The translations under genes were made by a program, and so were the position numbers. DNA of 64,000 bases from positions 1 through 64,000 of the forward strand of contig NZ_LQPZ01000016.1 of assembly GCF_002102395.1 (NCBI RefSeq). The letters are read 5' to 3'. Each line of letters starts with the position of its first letter. Positions within the stretch are counted from its first letter, which is position 1. The DNA comes from Mycolicibacillus trivialis (lineage in GTDB: Bacteria; Actinomycetota; Actinomycetes; Mycobacteriales; Mycobacteriaceae). Below, piece after piece: positions 16,760 through 25,964 of this stretch. The notes beneath the pieces are model-generated. The model ran no database searches. It saw only the letters and a program-made list of their open reading frames with translations, and was not told the DNA's origin.

Positions 16760-17557
16760 TCAGCCGCCGGGCTGATCGCCGGCCAGATCGGGCAACCCGG
16801 CGCCGCCCTCCTCGGCGGTGTGACTGCCCGATTTCGGGCCGATATCGGAGACCTGCCACCCGTCGTCGGCCCGGTTCACGGTGATCTGCAACAGGATCAC
16901 CGACACCCGCGGTTCCGGGTTCTGCAGGTTGCGGGTGGTCTGGTAGGCCGAGACGACGACCTCGTAGAGGTCACCGGAGTGCGCCGACGCGTCGGCGGCC
17001 ACCACCTCACCGGTGGAGGACACTTGGGCCTGCCGCATCACCCCGGTGAGGAATTCGGTGGCGTCGACGAACTTCTGTTTCAACGTCGGGGACACGTTCT
17101 CTTCAACCGCGTCGAAGAACTCGTCGGGGTTCTCGAAGCTGTAGTTCAGCGAGCGCTCCGCGTAATCGCGAGCCACCTCCAGCACCGCGCTGCGGTCGGC
17201 CTCGCTCTGCTGCAGGCGGGTCAGTTCGTGGGCGGTGTCGCGGAATTTGACGATGCCCACCGCGGCAGCAGCGAGCACCGCGACCGCGACCAGGGCCGCT
17301 GCGCCGATCGCGGGCCGACGCCACCACCGACTGCCGAACGCGTCGTCTTCGGCGTCCGCTTCGGGGGCTTCGGGGTCGCCGTCATCGCCGTCTTCGGGGT
17401 CGGGCTCGACCGGATCGGACTTGGCCGATGCCCCGTCGTCGGCATCCCGAGCCGCGGTGGTCTGCGGGGTCGTCTCGGAGGGCTCGGGAGCATCTGTGGT
17501 GCCGGTTTCGGGCTCGCCGGGGTCGGTGTCCTCCATCGCGTTGACCCTACCTGTCAT
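16760..17557 (-). CDS. mas: Mce-associated membrane protein
   Basis: This is a 265-residue protein of the Mce-associated (Mam) type. A long acidic N-terminus (residues 8-75, rich in Glu, Asp, Pro and Thr) faces the cytoplasm. One transmembrane helix (AAALVAVAVLAAAAVGIV, about 83-100) follows, and then a periplasmic domain with a DYAERSLNYSFENP helix and a Tim44/NTF2-like fold. ATG 17557 is preceded by AAGGAAG, 17 nt after the mceF stop. Known family members stabilise Mce complexes. It is the last gene of the operon. Confidence 0.82.
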   Translation of the reverse strand: MTGRVNAMEDTDPGEPETGTTDAPEPSETTPQTTAARDADDGASAKSDPVEPDPEDGDDGDPEAPEADAEDDAFGSRWWRRPAIGAAALVAVAVLAAAAVGIVKFRDTAHELTRLQQSEADRSAVLEVARDYAERSLNYSFENPDEFFDAVEENVSPTLKQKFVDATEFLTGVMRQAQVSSTGEVVAADASAHSGDLYEVVVSAYQTTRNLQNPEPRVSVILLQITVNRADDGWQVSDIGPKSGSHTAEEGGAGLPDLAGDQPGG

Positions 17558-17574
17558 GCGCGCTTCCTTACCGC

Positions 17575-18540
17575 TCACGGCTGGTGCCACTCCGGCACCG
17601 ACAGGTGCACCCGCAGCCCGCCGGAGTCGTTGAACGTCGACTCCCAGAAATCGAGCCAATGCCCGGAATCGACCTTGACGTCGCGCAGCGGTGCGGTTAC
17701 CGGCTGCAGCACCGTCGCGAACGTACCCAATGGGCCGGATAGATCCCCCAGGTACTGGTCGATCTTGGTGACCAACTCGGCGACCGGCTGGTCGCTGCCC
17801 AGACCCTGACCGACGTAGGAGATCTCTTCGAAGGAGTGAATCAGTCGCACGAACGCCGGGACCGCCGACGGCAGCGAGGTCCCGGTTCGGTTGAAGGCCT
17901 CCTTGACGTTCAGTGCGTCCATCCCGGCGGTCAGCGTCGACAGGTTGTCGAACATGGTGCCCAGCTGCTCGCGATCGTCGTGAACCATCCCGGCGAACAG
18001 CCGGGATGTGGTGGCCAGCGCGTCGAGGGTGTCGTCATTGTCGGTCAGCGACGCCGCCACATTGCTGACGATCGTGTGCAGGTCGTCGGGGTTGAGTGCG
18101 GCGAACAGCGCCTCCAGTTTCGCCAGCAGGGCGCTGACGGTGACCGTCGGGGCCACCCGGTCGGCGGGGATCACCACCCCGTCCGCCAGGTACGGCGGGG
18201 GGATGACGGCGGGGGCGAAGTCGATGAACTGCTCGCCGGCCACCGAGAGGTTTTGCACAGTGATCGCGCTGTCGGCCGGGACCGGATGTTCGGCGTCCAG
18301 GTCGATCGACACGGCCAGGCCGTCGGGGCGGGTCCGGATGCCGGTGACCCGGCCGACCGCTACCCCGCGCATCGTCACCTGCGAGGTCTGTAACAGCCCC
18401 CCGGAGGTGTCCAGCATCAGCGTCACCCGGGTGCGGGGTTTGGTCGGCTTGAGGTCCAGCACACCGATCGCCATGTACCCGGACCCGGCGAGCGCCATGG
18501 TGACCAAAATCAGCAATGTGATGCCCGGATTGAATTTCAT
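17575..18540 (-). CDS. mceF: Mce family protein F
   Basis: The 321-residue product has an N-terminal membrane anchor (ITLLILVTMALAGSGYMAI), then the MCE/MlaD domain (about 35-115, with RVTLMLDTSGGLLQTSQVTMRGVAVGRV) and a helical Mce tail. The ATG overlaps the mceE stop by 4 nt. Mce A-F subunits form a hexameric periplasmic tube that delivers lipids to the YrbE permeases. The tail is shorter than in MceF proteins with long Pro-rich extensions. The substrate of this system cannot be read from the protein. Confidence 0.9.
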   Translation of the reverse strand: MKFNPGITLLILVTMALAGSGYMAIGVLDLKPTKPRTRVTLMLDTSGGLLQTSQVTMRGVAVGRVTGIRTRPDGLAVSIDLDAEHPVPADSAITVQNLSVAGEQFIDFAPAVIPPPYLADGVVIPADRVAPTVTVSALLAKLEALFAALNPDDLHTIVSNVAASLTDNDDTLDALATTSRLFAGMVHDDREQLGTMFDNLSTLTAGMDALNVKEAFNRTGTSLPSAVPAFVRLIHSFEEISYVGQGLGSDQPVAELVTKIDQYLGDLSGPLGTFATVLQPVTAPLRDVKVDSGHWLDFWESTFNDSGGLRVHLSVPEWHQP

Positions 18541-19595
18541 GGCATCAACCCCATCGTCTGCATCGCCCGGATCAGGTCGTCGGCCGACGGGCTCGGGCTG
18601 ATCCCGAAGGATCCGTCGGGCGCATGAATGTCGGAGACGGTGTATTTCGGTCCACCGTTGCCGAAGAACGGGATCAGCTTGTCGCGGACCAGACCGACCA
18701 GCTTGTCGGCAACGACCGGAATGGTGGTGTCGGCGGTGCTGACGGTCGCAACCAGCGGGGAGATGTAGGACAGGATCTGCATCAGATCGGGCATCAACGG
18801 GTTGAGCAGTTCACCGCCGAAGTCGCCGATCCCGCGTGCGTCGACGACGAGCTGGACCACGCTGAGGATCACCGCGGAGAGCCCTTCGAGTTTGGCCGGT
18901 CCCTCGGTGACCAGCCGGTCGAAGGTGGTGGTGTTGGAGGTCAGGCTGTTGCTGATGTTCTCCATGCTGGTCAACATGCTGTTGATGGTGTCCTGGTTTG
19001 TGGCCAGGTCGGTGAGGACCCCGCTGAGCTTGTCTTTGACTCGGACCAGCTCGCCGGAGTCCTTCGGGAAGGCCCGGTTGAGATCAAGCACGCTCTGCTG
19101 CAGGGTGCCGATCGCGCCGCCGGCGACCAGGTTCGACGCCGACCGCAGCGCATCCTCAACGTTGTCGGCCGGCACCGTGTTCTGCAGCGGGATCACATCC
19201 CCGGCCCGTAACCGGGTGGGGGCGGGCTCGTCCGGTGGGAACAAGGCGATGTAGATGTCACCGAGGATGGTGGCTTGGCGCAGCTCCGCCCGGATGTTCT
19301 GCGGCAGTTCGATGTCGCCGGAGACGTCCACGAAGGCGACCGCGGTGTTGTCGATGAGTTCCACCCGGTCGAGCACCCCGACCTGCACCCCACCCGATTC
19401 GACCTTCGCGCGCGCCGGCAGGTTCAGCACGCTGGAGAACTCGATCCCCACGGTGTATTCGTCGGTCGGCTGAAACGCTCCGGGCACCGGCAGCCGGGTG
19501 GGATCGAGCGAACAGGCGGGGGCTAGCCCGACGAGCAGGGTGGCCAGCAGTGCACCCGCGGCCCGCGCGGAGGCGCGTTTCGGTAGTCGTGTCAT
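18537..19595 (-). CDS. mceE: Mce family lipoprotein E (LprK-like)
   Basis: This 352-residue subunit begins at ATG 19595, overlapping the mceD stop. A signal peptide (ALLATLLVGLAPAC) ends in a lipobox-like APAC with Cys28, so it is probably lipidated, as MceE proteins are. The MCE domain follows (YTVGIEFSSVLNLPARAKVESGGVQVGVLDRVEL), then the helical Mce core. Longer frames reaching 20078 are shadows of mceD. It is translationally coupled on both sides. Confidence 0.9.
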   Translation of the reverse strand: MTRLPKRASARAAGALLATLLVGLAPACSLDPTRLPVPGAFQPTDEYTVGIEFSSVLNLPARAKVESGGVQVGVLDRVELIDNTAVAFVDVSGDIELPQNIRAELRQATILGDIYIALFPPDEPAPTRLRAGDVIPLQNTVPADNVEDALRSASNLVAGGAIGTLQQSVLDLNRAFPKDSGELVRVKDKLSGVLTDLATNQDTINSMLTSMENISNSLTSNTTTFDRLVTEGPAKLEGLSAVILSVVQLVVDARGIGDFGGELLNPLMPDLMQILSYISPLVATVSTADTTIPVVADKLVGLVRDKLIPFFGNGGPKYTVSDIHAPDGSFGISPSPSADDLIRAMQTMGLMP

Positions 19596-20773
19596 GGCGA
19601 AAGTGCTGCCCCCATGATGAGGTCGGTCAAGCCCAGGGTCACCGGGTCCGACGCGGTGCCCGGCGCGCACGCACTGTCGCTGCCGGGAACCCCGCGGGAC
19701 TGCAGGTTGCTGCAGATGGCGCTGGCCTGCGACGGCGAGATCGCGACACGCGGCGGGATGTAGGTGATGTTGTGGGTCCCCCAGGCCGGCTCGTAGATGT
19801 CGGCCAGCCAGTTCGTCATCTGCGGCAGCGTGCCGATGAAGCTGACGATGTGCGGTGTGTAGGCGTTCAGCAGGTCCCTGATCCAGGGCACCAGTTTGCC
19901 GCTGATGTTGTGGTAAACGCGTGGCGCGTACCGGTCCAGCGCCTCCAGCAGGATCGGCAGCAGGTGGTTGAGATGTTCCAAGGCCGAAGCGAAGTTGTCG
20001 GAGAGTCCGGTGATCAACTCGGTGGTATCCGGCAGCGTCTGCACCAACGTGGTGAAGGTGTCCCAGTGGTTGAGCCAACCGGACGTGAGCACCTGGGCGT
20101 TCTCGAACAGCCGACGGTAGTCGGCGTCGGCGCGATACGGGTCACCGAGCATGGTGGCCAGATCCCGCAGCGTCTGGTTGAGCATGGGGCCTGTGTCAGC
20201 GAGCGACCGGCTGGCCGCGGACAAAGTGTCGTTGAGGGCCTTTACCCCGGGGGCCTGTCCGGGGTCCTGCCCTGGCTCGGTGGCGAGCAGCTCATCGCTG
20301 AGCTTACCGAGCGCCGAGAAGGTTTCGCTGACGCCGATCGGGGTCTTGGTGGATTGCAGGCCGATGCAGTGCTCGCCGGAAAACTTGGGTCCGCTGTCGT
20401 AGGGCTTGGTGAGTTCGACGTGCCGGTCGGTGACGATTGACTGAGAGTAGGTGACCGCGCCGATGTCGGCCGGCAGATCCAGGTCGTTGGCGACGGTGAA
20501 ATCGATGCGGACGTGGTCGGGTTCGTTGGTGACCGCGGTGACCTCGCCCACCTCGATCCCGAGCAGTTTCACCAGGTTTCCAGGATACAGACCGACCGCG
20601 TCGGCGAATTCTGCACACAGCGTCCGGTGGTCGCTGAGATAGGGCAGCGCCACCCGCGCGCCCGCCACCGCGGCCGCCACCAGAGCCGCCGCCAGCATCA
20701 CGGTCAGCACGGTGGCGGCGCGTGACCCCAGCCGCCGCCCAGCGGCTACGAAAATGCCTGTGATGCGAGTCAT
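19592..20773 (-). CDS. mceD: Mce family protein D
   Basis: This is a 393-residue subunit with an N-terminal transmembrane helix (AATVLTVMLAAALVAAAVAGARV), an MCE domain (CAEFADAVGLYPGNLVKLLGIEVGEV) and a long helical region rich in amphipathic heptads. It ends in a Cys-containing tail (ICSNLQSRGVPGSDSACAPGT). It starts 1 nt after the mceC stop. It is a component of the lipid-transfer tube. Confidence 0.9.
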   Translation of the reverse strand: MTRITGIFVAAGRRLGSRAATVLTVMLAAALVAAAVAGARVALPYLSDHRTLCAEFADAVGLYPGNLVKLLGIEVGEVTAVTNEPDHVRIDFTVANDLDLPADIGAVTYSQSIVTDRHVELTKPYDSGPKFSGEHCIGLQSTKTPIGVSETFSALGKLSDELLATEPGQDPGQAPGVKALNDTLSAASRSLADTGPMLNQTLRDLATMLGDPYRADADYRRLFENAQVLTSGWLNHWDTFTTLVQTLPDTTELITGLSDNFASALEHLNHLLPILLEALDRYAPRVYHNISGKLVPWIRDLLNAYTPHIVSFIGTLPQMTNWLADIYEPAWGTHNITYIPPRVAISPSQASAICSNLQSRGVPGSDSACAPGTASDPVTLGLTDLIMGAALSP

Positions 20774-20774
20774 C

Positions 20775-21797
20775 TCAGCACTGCTTCATGATGTTAGGCA
20801 GGCACAGGTCTTGTCCGGGCACCAGAAAATTCCCCTCATCGACGGTGATGCCGTTGCCGCTGAGCATCGGCCAGACGATCTCCAGGATCTGGCCGAGGTT
20901 GATCGCCGCCTTCCCGAGCCGGTCCGGGTGGGCGACCAGGGTGTCGATGATGTCATCGATTCCGTTGACGATGGGGCGGACCTCGCGGCCGTAGAACACC
21001 ATCAGGCGATCCACGATGCGGGCCAGTTCGCTCAGACCGGTGAAGTACTCGACGATGTCGACGGCCTTGGCGGTGTAGGTCTGGCCGAGGCCGGCGAGGG
21101 TCTCGGCAACCGCCACCAGTTGGTCGCGGTTGCCGACCAACGCCTCCAAGGTGTTGTTGGTGAACGTCAGACCCTGGCGGAAATCGCCGGTCATCTGGCT
21201 CAACGATTCGGTCAGCAGGTGCGCGGAGTTCAGCACGTCCCGCAGCGAGTCGGGATAGCGGTTGGCCGCGTTGGCGACCTCGGTGAACGTCCGGTGGATG
21301 ACGGTGCCGTCGACTTCTTCGATGATCGGCGCCGCGGTCTGGATGATGTCGGCGATCTCGAACGGCGTGCTGGTCTGCCGGGCCGGTAGTGCCTCGTGGC
21401 CCAATGGGCGGTCTCCCTTGGGATCCAGCGCGACGTAGTGCCCGCCGAGCGGGGTTAGCATTTTGACGTCGAGGGTGGAGTCCGAACCGATGAACACCGA
21501 CTGTTGGACCTCGAATGTCATCGCGACCTCGGTCCCATCGAGTCGGACGCCGGTGACCTTGCCGACCTTGACCCCGGCGATGCGGACCTCATCGCCGGGC
21601 CGGGCACCCCCGGAGGTGCTCAGGTGCGCGGTGTAGCCCTGTTTGCCCAGCGGGTTGATGTAGGCCAGGCCGGTGACCGCCAGCGCCGCCACGATGAGGG
21701 CCAGCGCGATGATGCCGTTACGGCGACTGCGGTAGGCCACCGCGTGGTCACTGTGCCGCTCCGGTTGGCCGGTTCGAGTTCTCCTGCGCAGCCTCAT
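20775..21797 (-). CDS. mceC: Mce family protein C
   Basis: This is a 340-residue subunit. ATG 21797 overlaps the mceB stop (ATGA), which fixes the start; longer frames to 21875 lie inside mceB. An Arg-rich N-terminus (MRLRRRTRTG) precedes a transmembrane helix (GIIALALIVAALAVTGLAYI) and an MCE domain with GDEVRIAGVKVGKVTGVRLDG. The C-terminus ends in CLPNIMKQC, a Cys pair common at MceC ends. Confidence 0.9.
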   Translation of the reverse strand: MRLRRRTRTGQPERHSDHAVAYRSRRNGIIALALIVAALAVTGLAYINPLGKQGYTAHLSTSGGARPGDEVRIAGVKVGKVTGVRLDGTEVAMTFEVQQSVFIGSDSTLDVKMLTPLGGHYVALDPKGDRPLGHEALPARQTSTPFEIADIIQTAAPIIEEVDGTVIHRTFTEVANAANRYPDSLRDVLNSAHLLTESLSQMTGDFRQGLTFTNNTLEALVGNRDQLVAVAETLAGLGQTYTAKAVDIVEYFTGLSELARIVDRLMVFYGREVRPIVNGIDDIIDTLVAHPDRLGKAAINLGQILEIVWPMLSGNGITVDEGNFLVPGQDLCLPNIMKQC

Positions 21798-22807
21798 GGT
21801 TGGCACACCACCAGATTCTGGTGGACGAACGAGACCTGCCCGATACCCGGCAGGCTCACCTCGCCGTGTGAGCATTCGAACGCCGGTCTGGCCGGTTTGT
21901 CATCGACCAGTGAGTCCCGCATGCCCTGGATGAGGGACGGCACCAGCGACAGGCCGGCGACGATCGTGGGGGTTTGCGGCCACATCCGGCCCAGCAGGTC
22001 ATAAAGCGGGGTGGTGGTGCCGTCAAAGATCCGTTCGATGTACTGCAGGAGTTTGACGGCGTTGCGGAAGGTGGGCAGTTCCCGGTCGATGGACTCGTTG
22101 AACTCGGCGGCCTTCGAGTTGAATTTGCCCAATACCTCATTGAGTTCGGTGATCAGTGCGAACAGTTGGTGGGATTTGCCGCCGAGGTCCTGGGAGACCG
22201 AGGCGAGGTTGGCGATCAACACCTTCAGCACGCTCTGCCGGTCGACGGCCAGGGTGGACAGCTTGTCGAGGTCCCGCAGGAACGGTCCGATCCCGGTTTC
22301 GTCGCCTTGGATGATCCGCAACAGGTTCTCGCCGAATTGATTGAACTGGGCCGGATCGAGGGTCTCGAAGATCGGCCGGAAGCCGTTGAACAGTTTGGTG
22401 ACATCAAAGGACGGGATGGTGTGCTCAAGGCCGATGGTGCTGTTCTCCGCCAGTCGGGGGCCCGGTGTCGCCGGTTGGACGAGCTCCACATACCGTTGGC
22501 CGAGCAGGTTCTGGTATCGCACCGCGGCGTCGGTGTTCTCATACAGCGCATGGTCTTTGAGTACCGCGATGCCGACCTGGGCCCGCCTGCCGTCGAGTCG
22601 GATCGTATCGACCTTGCCGACCTGCACCCCGGAGATGCGCACATCGTCGCCGGGGAACAACCCGGACACGTCGGAGAACGTGGCGGTGTAGCGGCTGACG
22701 GCACCGGAGACCGGGTCGCGCAGGGTGTTGAGCACGATCACCGCGCACAACGCGCTGACCGCGGTGAAGACCGTCAGCCACAGCACGGCCTTGGAGACAC
22801 TTCTCAT
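21794..22807 (-). CDS. mceB: Mce family protein B
   Basis: This 337-residue subunit has an N-terminal anchor (AVLWLTVFTAVSALCAVIVL) and an MCE domain with FPGDDVRISGVQVGKVDTIRLDGRRA (about 45-75). The helical Mce tail ends in a cysteine-bearing segment (HQNLVVCQP). It overlaps mceA by 4 nt and mceC by 4 nt. It belongs to the same transport tube. Confidence 0.9.
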   Translation of the reverse strand: MRSVSKAVLWLTVFTAVSALCAVIVLNTLRDPVSGAVSRYTATFSDVSGLFPGDDVRISGVQVGKVDTIRLDGRRAQVGIAVLKDHALYENTDAAVRYQNLLGQRYVELVQPATPGPRLAENSTIGLEHTIPSFDVTKLFNGFRPIFETLDPAQFNQFGENLLRIIQGDETGIGPFLRDLDKLSTLAVDRQSVLKVLIANLASVSQDLGGKSHQLFALITELNEVLGKFNSKAAEFNESIDRELPTFRNAVKLLQYIERIFDGTTTPLYDLLGRMWPQTPTIVAGLSLVPSLIQGMRDSLVDDKPARPAFECSHGEVSLPGIGQVSFVHQNLVVCQP

Positions 22808-23835
22808 CCGCCATCCCCCGAGGTTTCCGGCAGCGCAGAGGCCAGACCCGGTGCGGTGTCCATGATGAGTTCGATTTGCATGCGGACCCGGTCGTTTTGG
22901 AACGGAAACGCCGTACTGGTGCGGTCGATCAGGCCTGACAGCCGGTCGTAGGCCGGCGCCAGGCTGCCGAACAGGTATGCCCCCGGCACCGTCAGGTTCA
23001 TGATCGAGGTGATCACCGGGGTCAGCCAGGGCAGATGTTTGCCGATCAACTCACCGACGCCGCTCAGCAGTTTGCCGATCTCGCCGAGCACCCGGGTGGT
23101 GCGTTGCGGCCCGTCGGCTTCGCTCAAGAATGCCAACCCGTCGAGCAGGTCGTTGAGCAGACTGATCAGCGGGACGAAGTCGTTGATGCCGTCGACCAAC
23201 CCGGCCAGCACCGCCAGTGTCTCGGAGAACGGCACGGTCTGCGAGTCGGCCAGGATGCGGGCGAAGTCGATGATCGATCGGGCGACGGGCTCGGTCAGGT
23301 CGGTGTGGCGTTTGAACACCGCCAGGATATGGTCGGCCTCCGGCGAGTCGAAGATCTTGCCGATCTTCTGGCCCTGGCGCAGCAACCCGGTGATGGAAGC
23401 GGCCTGGGCGCCGGCCTCCATCACCAGTGTCTGGTTGGGCCGCAGCGCTTCGCCGTCACCGCTGCTGACCAATTCGACCGCGGCGCTGCCGAACACGTTC
23501 GATGAGGTGAACTGGGCGCGGGTGTCGGTGGCCAACACATGTGCCTGGCGGGGGTCGAGTTCCACCTGCATCCGTTGCTGGTTGAAGCCGGTCGACTCCA
23601 GTGATTTGACGGTCCCGATCGGCAGGCCGCGGAATTTCACCTCGGCGCCGGGTGCCAGCCCTTCCCCGATGGTGTCGGCGATGACGGTCAACTGGAATTT
23701 GTTGTCGAACCGCCCCACCGCCATCTGGTAGAGCACCCCGGCCGCGACGGTGATCACCACCGCGACGATCAGGCCCTTGAACCGCAGGGTCCGTGGGCTG
23801 GTGGCTCGGCCGTCGATTACGAGTAATGGTGGCAT
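22804..23835 (-). CDS. mceA: Mce family protein A
   Basis: This 343-residue first Mce subunit starts 2 nt after the yrbEB stop. A transmembrane helix (LIVAVVITVAAGVLYQMAV) is followed by an MCE domain with GLAPGAEVKFRGLPIGTVKSL and the conserved SSNVFGSAAVELV. The helical region QGQKIGKIFDSPEAD and onwards is typical of the substrate channel. I cannot assign a paralogue number (mce1-mce8) from sequence alone. Confidence 0.9.
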   Translation of the reverse strand: MPPLLVIDGRATSPRTLRFKGLIVAVVITVAAGVLYQMAVGRFDNKFQLTVIADTIGEGLAPGAEVKFRGLPIGTVKSLESTGFNQQRMQVELDPRQAHVLATDTRAQFTSSNVFGSAAVELVSSGDGEALRPNQTLVMEAGAQAASITGLLRQGQKIGKIFDSPEADHILAVFKRHTDLTEPVARSIIDFARILADSQTVPFSETLAVLAGLVDGINDFVPLISLLNDLLDGLAFLSEADGPQRTTRVLGEIGKLLSGVGELIGKHLPWLTPVITSIMNLTVPGAYLFGSLAPAYDRLSGLIDRTSTAFPFQNDRVRMQIELIMDTAPGLASALPETSGDGG

Positions 23836-23837
23836 GG

Positions 23838-24710
23838 CTACCCTGAGATCTGAATTCCCGGATTGTCGCCCCAGAACAGCAGCGTCAACACCATGTCGCT
23901 GAGCACGATCGCGATCAGGCTGGCGCGGATCGCCCGGCCCGAGGCCTGGCCGACCCCCTCCGGTCCGCCACCGGCGTAATAGCCCTGATAGCCGTGGATC
24001 GCGATGATTAACGTGACGAAGACGACGGCCTTCACCAGCGAGAACGCCACGTCGGACGGCTGGATGAACGAGTCGAAGTAGTGGTAGTAGGTGCCCGAGG
24101 ACTGGCCGTGCACCACGTTGACCACGACGGCGCAGGACAAATAGCTCAACACCAGGGTCAGCAGGTACAGCGGAATGATGGTGATCGCCCCGGCCAGCAC
24201 CCGGGTCGTCACCACGAACGGGATGGACGGGATTGCTTGCGCCTCAAGGGCATCGATCTCCTCGCCGATGCGCATCGCACCGATCTCGGCGGTCATCCGG
24301 GTGCCGGCCTGCGCCGCGAATCCGATCGCGGCGATCATCGGCGCCATCTCCCGAGTGTTGGCGTAGGCGGAGATGAAGCCGGTCAGCGGCCCCATCCCGA
24401 CCATGTCCAGCGCCGAGTAGCCCTCGATGCCCACTGACCCGCCGACGGCGGCACCGAGGAACACCAGCACTCCGATGGTGCCGCCACCCACGATCAGCGC
24501 GCCGTTGCCCCACACCATGTCCACCAGTTGCAGCCCGGTCTGTCGGCGGTAGCGAATGATCGTCCGCGGTATCGAGCCGATCACCTGGGTGAAGAAACTC
24601 AGCTGGTGTCCGAGCCGCTCGAGCAGGGTGCCGCCGCCGGCGGCCACCGTCCACGAGAGGCGGAGCGGGGCCGGCAGGCTGTGCGGCAGGTACCGGGACG
24701 GGGTGGCCAT
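23838..24710 (-). CDS. yrbEB: YrbE/MlaE-type permease B
   Basis: The 290-residue permease starts at ATG 24710, which overlaps the yrbEA stop by one base (TGATG). A 398-residue longer frame in the same phase is a shadow of yrbEA. Hallmarks are QVIGSIPRTIIRYRR, GIEGYSALDMVGMGPLTGFISAYANTREMAPMIAAIGFAAQAGTR split over several helices, and EEIDALEAQAIPSI. With YrbEA it forms the inner-membrane core powered by an MceG-type ATPase encoded elsewhere. Confidence 0.92.
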   Translation of the reverse strand: MATPSRYLPHSLPAPLRLSWTVAAGGGTLLERLGHQLSFFTQVIGSIPRTIIRYRRQTGLQLVDMVWGNGALIVGGGTIGVLVFLGAAVGGSVGIEGYSALDMVGMGPLTGFISAYANTREMAPMIAAIGFAAQAGTRMTAEIGAMRIGEEIDALEAQAIPSIPFVVTTRVLAGAITIIPLYLLTLVLSYLSCAVVVNVVHGQSSGTYYHYFDSFIQPSDVAFSLVKAVVFVTLIIAIHGYQGYYAGGGPEGVGQASGRAIRASLIAIVLSDMVLTLLFWGDNPGIQISG

Positions 24711-25693
24711 CAGCCCACCCTCGTCGGCATGAACATGGTGACCAGCTGGGTGACGACCACGTTGATCAAAAACACCGCGACCACCCCGATGACGACGGCC
24801 GCGTTGACCGCGTCGGCGACACCGCGGGCCCCGCCGCTGGCCTCCAGTCCGCGCTGGCAGGCCACCAGGATCACCACCAGCCCGAACAGCCAGGTTTTCA
24901 GCAGGGCCACCAAGACGTCTGTGACGCTGGAGAACGACGCGAACGACGCGATGTAGCTGCCCGGGGTGCCGGACTGAAAGCCGACGTTGATCAGGTAGCC
25001 GGCGCTCAGCCCCATGAAGATGATGAAGAAGCACAACACCGGTGCCACGAAAACGATCGCAGCCAGCCGCGGTGTCACCAGCCGCTGCACCGGGTGGATG
25101 CCCATCACTTCCAGTGCGGCGACTTCCTCGCGGATGGTGCGGGCGCCCAGGTCGGTGGTCACCGCCGACCCCGCCGCGCCCCCGAGCAGCAGCGCGGCCA
25201 CCATCGGCGCGCCCTGCCGGATCACGCCCAGCCCGCCGGCGGCGCCGGAGATGGAACTGGCGCCGACCTGCTGGATGAGGCTACCCACCTGGACAGCGAC
25301 GATGACGCCGAACGGGATCGAGACCAGCAACGCCGGGATCGCGGTGACGCTGACGATGAACCAGGCCTGGTTGATGGTGTCCCGCCAGGGATGGCGCAGC
25401 CGGATCAGGTCACGGACCAAAAACGAGAACGCTTGGGCGGTCAGCTCGATGAAACGGCCCAGCGTCTGTAGCGACGAGTCGGCGCGGTCGATCACCGCAG
25501 TCACCGGTCGGTCGAGCAATCCGACGAGCTGGGCTCGCATCACCGGCCGGCGTGCCGACACGGGACCCGCCGCCTGCGACGGCGCGTCGAGCTCCGCGGG
25601 CGACACGCGGTGGTTCGCGTCAACGCAGGCGTCGACTCCGATCTCGGTGGGCGCCGCATCGGTGTCCACCGTGGCGCGCACTCCCGGAGTCAA
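24710..25693 (-). CDS. yrbEA: YrbE/MlaE-type permease A, first gene of the mce operon
   Basis: This is a 327-residue permease. I accept the TTG start at 25693 because AAGGAG lies 10 nt upstream (25704-25709); an internal ATG at 25540 has no comparable site and would remove 51 residues of a soluble N-terminal extension. The core contains QVGASSISGAAGGLGVIRQGAP and REEVAALEVMGIHPVQRLVTPRLAA. The operon runs through eight further genes to 16760. P1 (25778-25792) and P2 (25905-25917) elements precede it. Confidence 0.9.
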   Translation of the reverse strand: MTPGVRATVDTDAAPTEIGVDACVDANHRVSPAELDAPSQAAGPVSARRPVMRAQLVGLLDRPVTAVIDRADSSLQTLGRFIELTAQAFSFLVRDLIRLRHPWRDTINQAWFIVSVTAIPALLVSIPFGVIVAVQVGSLIQQVGASSISGAAGGLGVIRQGAPMVAALLLGGAAGSAVTTDLGARTIREEVAALEVMGIHPVQRLVTPRLAAIVFVAPVLCFFIIFMGLSAGYLINVGFQSGTPGSYIASFASFSSVTDVLVALLKTWLFGLVVILVACQRGLEASGGARGVADAVNAAVVIGVVAVFLINVVVTQLVTMFMPTRVG

Positions 25694-25777
25694 CGGCGGG
25701 GTTCTCCTTGCTTCCGTGCGGGACGGTCTCGCAATCGGGCCGGCGCTGGCGACAGCCTGGCGGGACGATCGGTACCG

Positions 25778-25792
25778 GATACTGGTCGTATG
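25778..25792. promoter_or_regulatory. P1 operator upstream of the mce operon
   Basis: GATACTGGTCGTATG matches the P1 pattern with one changed base in the last position, 84 nt before the TTG start of yrbEA. It ties the importer to the monooxygenase and PF10118 genes that carry the same element. Confidence 0.5.
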
Positions 25793-25895
25793 AGGTAGTT
25801 AGTATGTGGGAGGTTGGGGGTGCCGTCAAGGGGGGCGGCGGAGCCGACCGGCGGCGGCGCGACGGTCATCGGCGGGGCCCCCTTCGCTCGCGTCA

Positions 25896-25917
25896 AAATT
25901 AGGAGACTGATGCGTCA
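25896..25917 (-). promoter_or_regulatory. P2 promoter/operator upstream of the mce operon
   Basis: The core GACTGATGCGTCA (plus strand, 25905-25917) is followed, read leftwards, by an A/T-rich TAATTT (25901-25896) in the -10 position. There is no good -35 hexamer, unlike the copies at 5894 and 29591. It points towards yrbEA, about 205 nt from its start. Confidence 0.5.
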
Positions 25918-25964
25918 CCCCGAGTGAGTAAAGCACACCCTCGGAGGGCGTGTCGGCGGATCGC

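Noticed and set aside
18537..20078. 513-codon frame for mceE starting inside mceD
   Set aside because: The real start is ATG 19595, which overlaps the mceD stop and begins a signal peptide; the extra 161 residues are mceD in another frame.
23838..25034. 398-codon frame for yrbEB
   Set aside because: The N-terminal 108 residues are a shadow of yrbEA; ATG 24710 overlaps the yrbEA stop and fits the family N-terminus.
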